This document shows, one piece after another, positions 27,113 to 36,638 of a stretch of 64,000 bases of DNA (position 1 is the stretch's first letter; each line of letters opens with the position of its first letter). Source of the stretch: Brachyspira hampsonii (lineage in GTDB: Bacteria > Spirochaetota > Brachyspiria > Brachyspirales > Brachyspiraceae); the NCBI RefSeq assembly GCF_002214805.1, contig NZ_CP019914.1, forward strand, positions 2,480,001-2,544,000. Reading direction: 5' to 3'. The notes below the pieces were generated by a model, which was not told where the DNA came from, ran no database searches, and was given only the letters and a program-made list of their open reading frames with translations. The position numbers were made by a program, and so were the translations under genes.

Positions 27113-28256
27113 TATTATAGATTATAATAAATTAAAAAATGCAAGATTATATAGAGGTTATACTTCAGAGGATATAGCAAAATATATAGGTATTACTAGA
27201 CAAGCTTTTTCTAAATATGAAAATGAAAATATAAATTTATCTTTAGAAAATGTATTAAAAATTTCTGAAATTCTACGTTTTCCAATTGATTATTTTTTTC
27301 AAAATGAATATAAAAATAATTTAGAAGTAAAAACAACATATTTTAGGTCATTATTAAGTACTAATAAAAGAGAGAGGAACGCTCAAATTGCAAAAATGCA
27401 ATATCTTTCTATATATTATTCTATATTATCTGAATATGTAGAATTTCCTGAATTAAATATATTAGATGATATTACTACTGATGATGTAGAAACTATATCA
27501 TACGATTTAAGGAGTAAATGGGGGTTAGGAAATAAGCCTATTAAAAATATAATACGTATTATAGAAAAAAATGGTATTATAGTTACAAAATATATTACAG
27601 ATACACCTAATATAGATGCTTTTAGTACTTTAATTAAATTAAGTTCCAAAAAATTATATTTTATAGCTATTAATAAACACACAAGTTCAGCTACGAGAAT
27701 TCATTTTGATATAGCTCATGAATTGGGACATATATTATTGGATGAATGGAATGAAGATATAGAAAATATAAGCAGAGAAGAATTTAAAAATAAGGAAAAG
27801 CGTGCAAATGAATTTGCCTCATCTTTTTTATTACCAGCTGATGAATTTAGAAAAGATGTTCTATTATATCCAAATAACTTAGATTATTATAAAGAATTAA
27901 AAAAGAAGTGGAATGTATCAATGTCCGCAATGATATATAGGGCTAGGACATTAGAAATTATAACTCAATATCAATTTCAGAATTTATTTAGGAAAATGAA
28001 TTACAAAAATATATTAAAAGAAGAACCACTTGATGATATTCTAACAACTTCTGAACCTTCTTTATTGAATGATGCTATTGATATTTTATTAGATAATGAT
28101 GTTTTTACCAAACAAGAATTGTTAGATGAATTTAAAAATAATGGTATTTCTATGTACAGAGAAGATATTGAAACAATACTAAATTTACCAGAAAATAAGT
28201 TAAAGCCAGATGATGATGAGAAGCATAAAATTAATTTTGTTAAGTTAAGAAAATAA
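27105..28256 (+). CDS. XRE-family regulator fused to an ImmA/IrrE zinc metallopeptidase
   Basis: A 383-residue protein. An N-terminal helix-turn-helix (about 6-60: TSEDIAKYIGITRQAFSKYE) is joined to a COG2856 peptidase domain with the zinc site HELGHILLDE (about 205-214) and the family motif RANEFASSFLLPADEF. Such proteins bind DNA and cleave or sense a partner regulator, and are frequent in mobile elements, toxin-antitoxin loci and defence islands. The overlap with the preceding gene makes that protein the obvious partner. The C-terminal 80 residues are unassigned. The repeat cluster starts about 55 bases after the stop. Confidence 0.85.
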   Translation: MNNIIDYNKLKNARLYRGYTSEDIAKYIGITRQAFSKYENENINLSLENVLKISEILRFPIDYFFQNEYKNNLEVKTTYFRSLLSTNKRERNAQIAKMQYLSIYYSILSEYVEFPELNILDDITTDDVETISYDLRSKWGLGNKPIKNIIRIIEKNGIIVTKYITDTPNIDAFSTLIKLSSKKLYFIAINKHTSSATRIHFDIAHELGHILLDEWNEDIENISREEFKNKEKRANEFASSFLLPADEFRKDVLLYPNNLDYYKELKKKWNVSMSAMIYRARTLEIITQYQFQNLFRKMNYKNILKEEPLDDILTTSEPSLLNDAIDILLDNDVFTKQELLDEFKNNGISMYREDIETILNLPENKLKPDDDEKHKINFVKLRK

Positions 28257-28309
28257 TTTCATGTTTATGTTATGTATTCATATTAATAAATAAATTATTA
28301 TTTCATTGT

Positions 28310-29165
28310 TTGATGTTGTGTAATCAGCCGCACGTACAGGGGGCGTTTGGTAAGGGAAAGCGATACCGTGCGGGAAGCCCGTATGGCGAATACTGCGGGA
28401 AGCCCCCGACCGTAGGGAGTGCGTAGCTAGGCGAGTAGTTGGGAAAGTCCGATTTTTTTCTAAAAAAGTTATTGTTTGCAGGCTTATTTTGTTAAAAATG
28501 TTTGTTTAATAATAAGGGCGGGTTTGGGTGGGATATATGGAAAATTTAAAAAAAATTATTTTTGGGTTGGTTTTTGTGTTTGGTTTATTTTTTTAGTTAT
28601 TTTCTTTTTTGATGTTGGGTAATCAGCTGCATACCTTCGCCACAGTGGACTTCGTCAGGTACTTCCTTCGGTCGCGTACAGAGGTCTGTCTGTAAGGGTG
28701 AGCGTTGCCGTGCGGGAATGCCCCCGACCGCAGTGAGTGCGTAGCTAGGCGAGTGGTGGGAGAGGTTGGCTAGGTGTGGAAAGTCAACTTTTTTTCTTTG
28801 TCTTAAAAAAAAATTCTCGTTTTCTGGCTTATTTTGTTAAAAATGTTTGTTTAATAATAAGGGCCGGTTAGGGTGGGTTATAATGTAAATTTAAAAAAAA
28901 ATTCTTTTATGGTAATGGTTGGATATTTAGCCGCATGTATAGTTGACTGTCTGTAATTGTAAGCGATACCGTGCGGAATGCCCCTACGGCGAGTAGTCAG
29001 CCGCATACCCTCGCCACAGGCGGACTTCGTCAGGTACTTCCTTTGGTCGCGTACATTTTACTATCCGTAATGGTTTGCGTTACCGTGCGGAATGCCCACA
29101 CGAAGGGTACCCGAAATGAAGTAAGGGTATAGGCTAATACTGCGTAGCTAGGCGAGTAGTTGCAA
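28310..29165 (+). repeat. Family A mosaic hairpin repeats, tandem cluster (four cores)
   Basis: The non-coding gap 28257-29221 is almost entirely repeat. Cores begin with AATCAGCCGCAC at 28322, 28621, about 28925 and 28998; the first three recur at 299 and 304 bases, so the unit including its AT-rich tail is about 300 bp. Each core has an outer stem (for example CCGCACG 28328-28334 with CGTGCGG 28367-28373) followed by one or more small hairpin modules: GTAT-GGCGA-ATAC, CTAC-GGCGA-GTAG, and the longer GACCGTAGGGAGTGCG plus TAGCTAGGCGAGTAGT. The region is visibly richer in G+C than its surroundings and ends about 55 bases before the phase-variable gene. Confidence 0.85.
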
Positions 29166-29221
29166 AATGTGCGGTTTGGGTGTATTGTATGTAAAAATAT
29201 AATTTGGGGGGATTTTATTTT

Positions 29222-32200
29222 ATGGATAAGCACAGCACAGCACAGCACAGCACAGCACAGCACAGCACAGCACAGCACAGCACAGCACAGCACAGCACTT
29301 TAAACTATTCTGGTAATTATGTCAACTCTGATTTTAAAAATCAGTCATACGAAAAAATACTTTCTCTAATTAAAAAATTTAAATCTAATTATTCTCAATA
29401 CACTAATAAAAATTATAATGAAACGGAGACTAGAAGGGATTTTTTGGATCCGTTTTTTGAGGCGTTCGGTTGGGATGTGGCTAACAGGGCGGGTAAGTCT
29501 CAGACTTATAGAGATGTTATTCATGAGGATAAGCTCAAAGTGGGTAAAGAGACAAAGGCTCCTGATTATGCTTTTCGTATTGGCGGAAATAGGGTTTTCT
29601 TTGTGGAGGCGAAAAAGCCCGGGGTTAATCTTAAAGAGGACAGTTTGCCTGCTTTTCAGCTTAGGAGGTATGGTTGGAGTGCCAAGCTGGGGATTAGTTT
29701 TCTTACTGATTTTGAGGAGCTTGCTATTTATGACTGCACTAGAAAGCCTAGCATAAATGATAAGGCTTCTACTGCTAGGATTGAGTATATTCATTTTGAG
29801 GATTATTTAAAAAGGTTTGATTTTCTTTATGAGATACTTAATAAAGAGAGTATTGAGCAGGGTTCGCTTGAGAAATATATTGCGGGGAGTTCAAACAAAA
29901 AAGGTACTGAAAGCGTTGATATTGATTTTTTAAGCACGCTTGATAATTTGCGTACTAAACTTGCTTCTAATATATCTAAATTAAACAAAGATTTGTCTGT
30001 AAGGGATTTGAATTATGCGGTTCAGCAGATTATTGACAGGATTATATTTTTGAGGGCGGCTGAGGACAGAGGCATTGAAGAGTATGGGGATTTGAAAAGG
30101 ACATGCGAGAGTAAGAATGACAATTTTTATAATAATCTTTTGGGGATTTTTAAAAGGGCTGACGGTAAATATAATTCGGGGCTTTTTGATTTTGCCAAAG
30201 ACAGTATAAGCGGTAATATAGAGATTGACAATAAGGTGATAAAGGAGATTATTAATGAGCTTTATTATCCTTTGAGTCCTTATGAGTTTTCTGTGATATC
30301 GGTTGAGATAATGGGGAATGCTTATGAGCAGTTTTTGGGTAAGACTATCACTATAGGGAGGAATCATAGTGCGAAGATAGAATTAAAACCAGAGGTGCGT
30401 AAGGCTGGAGGGGTATATTATACGCCTGAGTATATAGTTGATTATATAGTGGAGAACACGGTTGGTGAGGCTATAAGGGGTAAGAAGCCAGAAGAGATTG
30501 CGAATATAAAAATATTGGATCCTGCCTGCGGCAGCGGAAGTTTTTTGCTTGGGGCGTATAAATATTTACTTAATTATCATATTGAATATTATAATAAGAT
30601 AAAGGACAGGGCGAAGTTTAAGGGGTCGAAAGAAGATGTGATAAAAGAGAATGGGGATTTGACAATTTGGATAAAGAAGCAGATATTACGCAACAATATA
30701 TTTGGGGTGGACATAGACAGCAATGCGGTAGAGGTAACGAAATTATCGCTTCTTATGAAGTGTTTGGAGGGGGAGAGTCCTGCGTCAATACAGAACAATC
30801 AGGATTTATTTAATGAGCGAGCTTTACCGTCATTGGAGGATAATATAAAATCTGGAAATTCTTTAATAAACAGTAATTTTAATAGTGAGGGAGAGCGTTT
30901 ATTTTCATCTGATGAAGATACGCAATATAAAATAAAATGCTTTAGTTGGGATAAAGAATTTTCAAGTGTAATTAAAAAAGGAGGATTTGATATAATTATT
31001 GGAAATCCGCCTTATGTAAAAGAGTATACAGACAGAGAAAGTTTTGAGAATGTAAAAAAAGGAAATTTATCTAAATATTATCAAGGTAAAATGGATTTAT
31101 GGTATTTCTTTGTTTGTTTTGGTTTGGATATTTTAAAAGAAAATGGAAAACTAGGATTTATCGCTCCTAATAATTGGATTACAAATGCAGGGGCGTCTAT
31201 ATTAAGAAATAAAGTTTTAACAGATTCAAAAATTTTAAAATATGTAGACTTTGGAGATTTTAGAGTTTTTCTTGAAGCTGGTATTCAAACAATGGTATTT
31301 ATATTAAATAAAGAAAAAATTAATAAAGATTATGAAATTGATTATTGTAAAATTTTAAATAAAAATATAGATGTTATAGATATAGAAAAATTTTTATTTG
31401 AAAATGAACCGTCAAACGATATAAGTCATATAAAAACCATAATATCAAAAGATAAAATGTTAAATAATTTAATAACATTTATTGATAGTAGTAAAGATAA
31501 AGTATTATCAAAAATAAAAGAAATGGGAAATTATTTTTTAACATCAGAAAATACAGCTCAGGGTATAGTATATCCACAAGATTATTTGAATGAAAAAAAC
31601 AGGTCTATATTAGGTGGAGATTTTAAGGTTGGAGATGGAATTTTTGTTATAAGTGATGAAGAAAAAAATGCATTAAATTTATCTAAAGAAGAATTAGAAT
31701 TAATAAAACCTGTATATACTACAGAACAAATAAAAAGATATTATGCAGACAGTAATAATAAAGAATGGGTAATATATACAGATTCGACTTTTAAAGATAT
31801 AAATAAAATAAAAAAATATCCTAATATAAAAAAACATCTTGATAAATTTAAAAGTGTTATTACTTCAGACAATGCACCTTATGGTTTGCATAGAGCTAGA
31901 AAAGAGAATTTTTTTGTAGGTGAAAAAATAATATCTGTTAGAAAATGTGTTGATAAACCTATTTTTAGTTATGTTGATTTTGATTCTTATGTTTCTGCTA
32001 CATTTTATGTTATAAAGCCAGAGGATATTGATTTGAAATATTTAACGGGTATTTTGAATTCAAAGTTAATAGCTTTTTGGTTAAGGAACAAGGGAAAAAT
32101 GCAAGGGTCTAATTATCAAATTGACAAAGAGCCTCTCTTAAATATTCCAATTTGCAATACTGACAATGAAAGTTTAAAAAACAAGTTAATTAATCATGTT

Positions 32201-32365
32201 AACGAGATGATAGAATGTAATCAAAGGCTTATAAATGAAAAAAATCCTGACAGTATCAATCGCATTAAAAATGATATTGCAGATATTGATTCCTTTATTG
32301 ATAAAACTGTTTATTCTATTTATAATATATCAGAGGAAGAAAGAAAGATTATTGAGGGCGAATAA
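29222..32365 (+). CDS. Phase-variable type IIG restriction-modification enzyme, Eco57I-like (gene 2)
   Basis: A 1047-residue single-chain enzyme. The ATG at 29222 has GGGGGGA as ribosome site; an in-frame TTG 18 bases upstream is less likely. Residues 4-26 are HSTAQ repeats encoded by (CACAG)n. The nuclease domain has APDYAFR and VFFVEAKKPG (PD-x-ExK). The methylase shows motif I DPACGSGSFLLGA, IFGVDIDSNAVEVTKLSL, and IIGNPPYVKEY with NPPY at 31004-31015. The TRD then leads to NISEEERKIIEGE. The 5' part up to about 30850 is G+C-richer than the TRD. With 13 repeat units the frame is open. It lies 69 bases upstream of the Gabija-like pair. Confidence 0.9.
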   Translation: MDKHSTAQHSTAQHSTAQHSTAQHSTLNYSGNYVNSDFKNQSYEKILSLIKKFKSNYSQYTNKNYNETETRRDFLDPFFEAFGWDVANRAGKSQTYRDVIHEDKLKVGKETKAPDYAFRIGGNRVFFVEAKKPGVNLKEDSLPAFQLRRYGWSAKLGISFLTDFEELAIYDCTRKPSINDKASTARIEYIHFEDYLKRFDFLYEILNKESIEQGSLEKYIAGSSNKKGTESVDIDFLSTLDNLRTKLASNISKLNKDLSVRDLNYAVQQIIDRIIFLRAAEDRGIEEYGDLKRTCESKNDNFYNNLLGIFKRADGKYNSGLFDFAKDSISGNIEIDNKVIKEIINELYYPLSPYEFSVISVEIMGNAYEQFLGKTITIGRNHSAKIELKPEVRKAGGVYYTPEYIVDYIVENTVGEAIRGKKPEEIANIKILDPACGSGSFLLGAYKYLLNYHIEYYNKIKDRAKFKGSKEDVIKENGDLTIWIKKQILRNNIFGVDIDSNAVEVTKLSLLMKCLEGESPASIQNNQDLFNERALPSLEDNIKSGNSLINSNFNSEGERLFSSDEDTQYKIKCFSWDKEFSSVIKKGGFDIIIGNPPYVKEYTDRESFENVKKGNLSKYYQGKMDLWYFFVCFGLDILKENGKLGFIAPNNWITNAGASILRNKVLTDSKILKYVDFGDFRVFLEAGIQTMVFILNKEKINKDYEIDYCKILNKNIDVIDIEKFLFENEPSNDISHIKTIISKDKMLNNLITFIDSSKDKVLSKIKEMGNYFLTSENTAQGIVYPQDYLNEKNRSILGGDFKVGDGIFVISDEEKNALNLSKEELELIKPVYTTEQIKRYYADSNNKEWVIYTDSTFKDINKIKKYPNIKKHLDKFKSVITSDNAPYGLHRARKENFFVGEKIISVRKCVDKPIFSYVDFDSYVSATFYVIKPEDIDLKYLTGILNSKLIAFWLRNKGKMQGSNYQIDKEPLLNIPICNTDNESLKNKLINHVNEMIECNQRLINEKNPDSINRIKNDIADIDSFIDKTVYSIYNISEEERKIIEGE
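29229..29298 (+). repeat. (CACAG)13 pentanucleotide tract, frameshift switch
   Basis: Thirteen perfect CACAG units (29231-29295) plus partial units at both ends, starting seven bases after the ATG of gene 2. The tract has no stop in any frame, but the two other frames stop right after it, at TAA 29301-29303 and TAA 29314-29316. Gain or loss of one or two units would therefore switch off the protein; three units would keep it on. Confidence 0.92.
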
Positions 32366-32434
32366 AAGGAACTATAAATTGTGTAATTTTTATAAATAAG
32401 AATTATAATTAGTTATTAATTTTAAGGAAAATAT

Positions 32435-34162
32435 ATGCATATTAAAACAGTGAAAATTCAAAATTTTAAATGTTTTGAGGATTTTGAATTAAATTTAAAT
32501 GAAGATATAAATATAATAGTAGGTAATAATGAAGCTGGAAAATCAACTTTGTTAGAGGCTATATATTTGGCTTTAACAGGTGTTTTAGATGGAAAATATT
32601 TAAAAAATGAAATCAATCCATATATATTTAATAAGAAAGCTGTAAAAAACTATTATTCTAATAAAAGTTCTAATTATAAGGAGTTACCAGAAATTATTAT
32701 AGAATTATATTTTGAAGTTGGAAAAGATGAAGATAATGAATTTAAAGAAATGCGTGGAAACAATAATATGAAATCAGTTGATGAATGTGGTATACAGTTT
32801 AAAATATTATTTAATGAAGACTATCAGGAAGAATATAAAGAGTTTTGTGATTCATATAGTTGCAATAACAATGAATTAGAGGTATTACCTATAGAATTTT
32901 ATAAAATAGAAACTAAATCTTTTGCTAGAGATCATTTAACTCGTAAAAAAATTCCAATTAAATCCGTTTTAATAGATTCATCTATTAATAAATCAAAGAA
33001 TGGCTCTGATATTTATTTATCATATATAATAGAAAAATCTATAAGTAATGAAGAAAAAATACAAATTCTTAATGCCCATAGAGAAATGAAATATACATTT
33101 TCTAATGATAAAAATATAAAAAATATAAATGATAGAATATTTCAAGATAAATATAATATTTCTGAGAAAGAATTAAAATTGTCAGTAGATTTATTACATA
33201 ATGATTGGCAAAATACACTTCTTACATATATTGATGATATACCATTTCAATATATAGGTAAAGGAGAACAATGTTATATAAAAACTAATTTAGCATTATT
33301 AGATAATAAAGCACAAGATGCTAGCTTAATTTTATTAGAAGAACCAGAGAGTCATTTATCACATTCTAAATTAAATAGTTTATTAGACAAGATTAAATAT
33401 AATATAAGTAATGTGTCTAATAAAAATAAACAGATTATTATAACTACACATAGTAGTTTTGTAGCAAATAAAATGTTATTAAAAAATATAATAATGATAA
33501 ATTATGAAAACAGTATTCATTTCACTGATTTAAAAGAAAAGACATTTAATTTTTTTGAAAAAGTTTCTGGATATGATACATTGAGATTAGTATTGTCAAA
33601 GAAAACAGTGTTAGTAGAAGGTGCTAGTGATGAATTAATTTTTCAAAGAGCATATAAAGATAAATATGGAAAACTACCTATAGAAGATGAGATAGATGTA
33701 ATATCTGTTGGAACATCTTTTTTAAGATATTTAGAATTAGCAGAAAAATTAAATAATAAAGTTATAGTAGTTACTGATAATGATGGAAATGTACAACAAT
33801 TAGAGAATAAATATAAAGAATATAAAAATAATAATAATATAAAAATATGTTACGAAAAAAAAGAAAATACTTTTGATGATTTAGATATAAAAATATCTGA
33901 TAATAAAAATAATAAAAATAATAAAAATAATATTAATAATAAAAATAATATTAATAATATTAATACACTAGAACCAAATTTATTAAAATATAACAATATA
34001 GATTTATTTAATAAAATTTTTAAAACAAATTGTAAAAATAATATTTCATTATTAAATTATATGTTAAATAATAAAGTAGAATGTGCTTTAAGAATATTTG
34101 AATACCACGATGCAATAGAATATCCAGAGTATATAAAAGAGGCTGTAAATGAGTGTGAATAA
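32435..34162 (+). CDS. Gabija-like GajA: ATPase fused to TOPRIM nuclease (OLD family, class 2)
   Basis: A 575-residue protein with the GajA domain order and length. An ABC-type ATPase comes first: Walker A GNNEAGKST (30-38), signature-like GKGEQ, Walker B LILLEEPESHLSH (about 298-310), and IIITTHSSFVANK. The TOPRIM domain follows: VLVEGASDELIFQRAY with the catalytic Glu (about 393), and VVTDNDGN with the metal-binding DxD (about 447). GajA proteins nick DNA when nucleotide levels fall during phage infection. A low-complexity N/K/I stretch coded by AAT/AAA repeats (33900-33960) interrupts the TOPRIM region, an unusual insertion. Overlaps the next gene by 14 bases. Confidence 0.82.
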   Translation: MHIKTVKIQNFKCFEDFELNLNEDINIIVGNNEAGKSTLLEAIYLALTGVLDGKYLKNEINPYIFNKKAVKNYYSNKSSNYKELPEIIIELYFEVGKDEDNEFKEMRGNNNMKSVDECGIQFKILFNEDYQEEYKEFCDSYSCNNNELEVLPIEFYKIETKSFARDHLTRKKIPIKSVLIDSSINKSKNGSDIYLSYIIEKSISNEEKIQILNAHREMKYTFSNDKNIKNINDRIFQDKYNISEKELKLSVDLLHNDWQNTLLTYIDDIPFQYIGKGEQCYIKTNLALLDNKAQDASLILLEEPESHLSHSKLNSLLDKIKYNISNVSNKNKQIIITTHSSFVANKMLLKNIIMINYENSIHFTDLKEKTFNFFEKVSGYDTLRLVLSKKTVLVEGASDELIFQRAYKDKYGKLPIEDEIDVISVGTSFLRYLELAEKLNNKVIVVTDNDGNVQQLENKYKEYKNNNNIKICYEKKENTFDDLDIKISDNKNNKNNKNNINNKNNINNINTLEPNLLKYNNIDLFNKIFKTNCKNNISLLNYMLNNKVECALRIFEYHDAIEYPEYIKEAVNECE

Positions 34163-35273
34163 GTTATTTCTTGCTGCAGCAGGTTGTGGAAAGACTACTT
34201 ATATAATAAATGAAGCATTAAAATTAAAAAATCATAATATATTAATTACAACATATACAGATAATAACGAAAGAAGTATAAAAAAAAAGATTCTTGAAAT
34301 AAATGGTACTATACCTAAAAATATAAAAGTTCAAACTTGGTTTTCATTTTTAATTAAGCATGGTGTTAAGCCTTATATTACATGTTTAACTAAAAATATT
34401 AATGATGTTAAAGGACTAATATTTGATCAACATAAACATAATAGTAAAATTGATAGAAGTAAATCAGAATATTATTTTTCTAAAACTAATAAAATATATT
34501 CTGAAAGTCTAGCGGAATTTGTTTTTAACTGCAATTATATTTCTGATAATAAAGTTATTAATAGATTAGAAAATATTTTTGATATTATTTTTATAGATGA
34601 AGTTCAAGATATATCAGGATATGATTTGGAAATTATAAGATTATTATTTAATAGTTCTATAAATGTATATTTAGTTGGTGATTTAAGGCAACGAATATAT
34701 CAAACCAACAATGCTCTAAAAAATTCTACTAAAAAAAATAATTCTAATAAAAATTATAGTATAAATATATATGAATATATTATAAAAAATAAAGGATTAT
34801 TGAATTGTGATATAGATAATACCACATTTAATATATCTTACAGAAATAATAGAGAAATATGTGATTTTGCTTCTAAACTATATAAAGAATTTGGAAAAGT
34901 ATCTTCTCATTCTCAATATTCAGATAGTCATGAAGGAATTTATTTTATTAATGAAAAAGAAGTTAACAAATATTTAGAAATGTATCCAAACAACATTGTA
35001 CAACTAAGATATAGTAAAAAATCTGCCAATAGTTTAGTTAATACAAAATATCCTATAATGAATTTTGGAGCTGTTAAAGGATTAGAATATGATAGGGTTA
35101 TAATTTTTCTTACATCTGGGTTGATGGATATTTTAAAAGATAATGATATTGTAGAATATTCGGATAATAAATCAAAATTATATGTTGCTATTACTAGAGC
35201 TAGACATAGTGTTGTTTTTGTTACAGATGAAGATTTAACAGAATATGGTATAAAGAAATTTAATTTTGTTTGA
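34149..35273 (+). CDS. Gabija-like GajB: UvrD/Rep-type superfamily 1 helicase
   Basis: A 374-residue SF1 helicase core, shorter than typical GajB (nearer 500). Motif I AAAGCGKTTYI (9-19), Ia region LITTYTDNNE, motif II IIFIDEVQDISGYD (about 146-159), motif III YLVGDLRQRIYQ, a YRNNREIC motif, motif V GAVKGLEYDRVII, motif VI LYVAITRARHSVVFV. All catalytic motifs are present, so the short length reflects missing accessory domains, not truncation. Start codon lies inside gajA, so the two are coupled. Its stop TGA is the first TGA of the family A repeat that follows (TTTGATGTTGGGT), meaning the repeat abuts the gene precisely. Confidence 0.82.
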   Translation: MSVNKLFLAAAGCGKTTYIINEALKLKNHNILITTYTDNNERSIKKKILEINGTIPKNIKVQTWFSFLIKHGVKPYITCLTKNINDVKGLIFDQHKHNSKIDRSKSEYYFSKTNKIYSESLAEFVFNCNYISDNKVINRLENIFDIIFIDEVQDISGYDLEIIRLLFNSSINVYLVGDLRQRIYQTNNALKNSTKKNNSNKNYSINIYEYIIKNKGLLNCDIDNTTFNISYRNNREICDFASKLYKEFGKVSSHSQYSDSHEGIYFINEKEVNKYLEMYPNNIVQLRYSKKSANSLVNTKYPIMNFGAVKGLEYDRVIIFLTSGLMDILKDNDIVEYSDNKSKLYVAITRARHSVVFVTDEDLTEYGIKKFNFV

Positions 35274-35353
35274 TGTTGGGTAATCAGCCGCACGTACATT
35301 GTACTATCCGTAAGGGGTTGCGTTGCCGTGCGGGAAGGTGCTACAGCTCGTAG
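35270..35353 (+). repeat. Family A repeat, single core, at the left end of methylase relic 1
   Basis: Begins TTTGATGTTGGGTAATC at the GajB stop, has the stem CCGCACG...CCGTGCGG and ends with the module GGTGCTACAGCTCGTAG (35337-35353: CTAC-AGCTC-GTAG hairpin). The methylase relic starts at the next base. Confidence 0.85.
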
Positions 35354-36638
35354 TTATGTTCAAATTCAAGGTATGGAAAAGGAACTTAAAGAAGGCTACA
35401 AAGAAGCTAATTATAAAAATTATGTTTTAACAGGCGATATTTATCAATTATTTTTTGAAAAAAGTTTAGATGTACTCAAGGTTGGCGGTGTTGTGGGAAT
35501 GATAACTTCTAATAAGTGGATGCAGGCTAATTATGGAGCTATTACAAGAAATTATTTTTATAAAAATGCAAATGTTAATGGCGTTATAGATTTGGGGGCA
35601 GGAAGATTTCAAGGAGCTACGGTAGATACTAGTATAATAATATATTCAAAAAATGACGGTGAAATAAAAATTAATGAACCTAGAGAGTTTAAGGCTTTAA
35701 AATTTTATGATGATTTGTCAGAACTTGAAAATATACAATTTGGAGATGACAAAGTTATTGCCAATCATGATAAAGAATGGCTTATAATGAATAATCTTGA
35801 GAATAGTATTTTTGAAAAAATAAATAAACATAAGCCTTTAAAAGATTGGGACATTCATATTTACAGAGGTGTTTTAACAGGATTTAATGAAGCATTTGTT
35901 ATTGATGAAGAAACTAAAGATAATCTTATAAAAGAAGATGCTAAAAGTGCAGAGTTAATTAAACCTGTATTAAGAGGAAGAGATATAAAAAGATATTATT
36001 CATGTTATACTTCATATTTAATTAATACTCATAATGGTATAAAAGAAAAAAATATACCGCCTATTAATATAAAAGATTATCCAGCTATAAAAAAACATTT
36101 GGATAAATATTATAAGCAATTAGAAAAAAGATTAGATAAAGGTATAACTCCTTATAATTTAAGAAATTGTGCTTATTTATCTAGTTTTACAAATATTAAT
36201 ATAGTTTGGCAACGTATAACTGATAGAAATAAATTTGTAGTTTCAAATGAAGGTGAATATATACTTGATAGTATGGCTTTTATTAATGGATTAAATTCAA
36301 GAGAAAAAGCATATTATATATTGGGGGTTTTGAATAGTAATTTAGTATATTTTTGGATTAAACATAATGTTCATGAATATGGTCATACAGGTTTTAGACT
36401 TTCAAATCAATATGTTGAGATAATACCTATTCCAGAGCCTGACAAGGATACTGAAAATAAATTAGTTAATCTCGTCGACAGTATCATTGACTTAAACAAA
36501 AAATTAGCCTCTGAGAAAAACCCTAACACTATTGAAATGATTAATACGCGTATTCAGGCGGTTGACAAGGCTATTGATAAGATTGTGTATGCTTTGTATG
36601 GGCTTAATGATGAGGAAATAAAGATTATTGAGGGGTAG
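35354..36638 (+). pseudogene. 5'-truncated type IIG methylase (relic 1: TRD half only)
   Basis: An open frame (readable from a GTG at 35328 within the repeat) encoding the C-terminal 420 or so residues of an Eco57I-type enzyme. It begins in the middle of the catalytic motif: the first codons read YVQIQGMEKELKEG where family members read NPPYVRIQG. It then runs through LKVGGVVGMITSNKWMQANYG and the whole TRD to GLNDEEIKIIEG. The nuclease, SAM site and NPP are absent, so it cannot methylate or cut. The frame is otherwise intact, so it could serve as a donor for recombination. Alternatively it is simple debris of a replaced gene. Confidence 0.85.

Noticed and set aside
28310-29165. CRISPR array
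   Set aside because: Repeat spacing is about 300 bases, repeats are mosaics, not constant 25-40-mers, there are no unique spacers of even length, and no cas genes are nearby.
29030-29293. Minus-strand ORF with CCAVL repeats over the CACAG tract
   Set aside because: It is the complement of the pentanucleotide tract and family A repeat; the plus-strand frame continues into a clear type IIG enzyme with a proper ribosome site.
29418-29756. Overlapping plus-strand ORF within the type IIG gene
   Set aside because: It is a shadow in another frame of the G+C-richer nuclease domain, with no independent ribosome site or family resemblance.
22906-32365. BREX PglX or a type I R-M system instead of type IIG
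   Set aside because: The nuclease motif, methylase and TRD are in one chain, and no separate specificity (HsdS), HsdR, PglZ, BrxC or BrxL gene is present.
35328-35354. Repeat-encoded N-terminus (MREGATARS) as a designed start for relic 1
   Set aside because: The 17-base module is read in a different frame at relic 2, so the in-frame GTG at relic 1 appears accidental; the protein lacks motif I and cannot be a working methylase.
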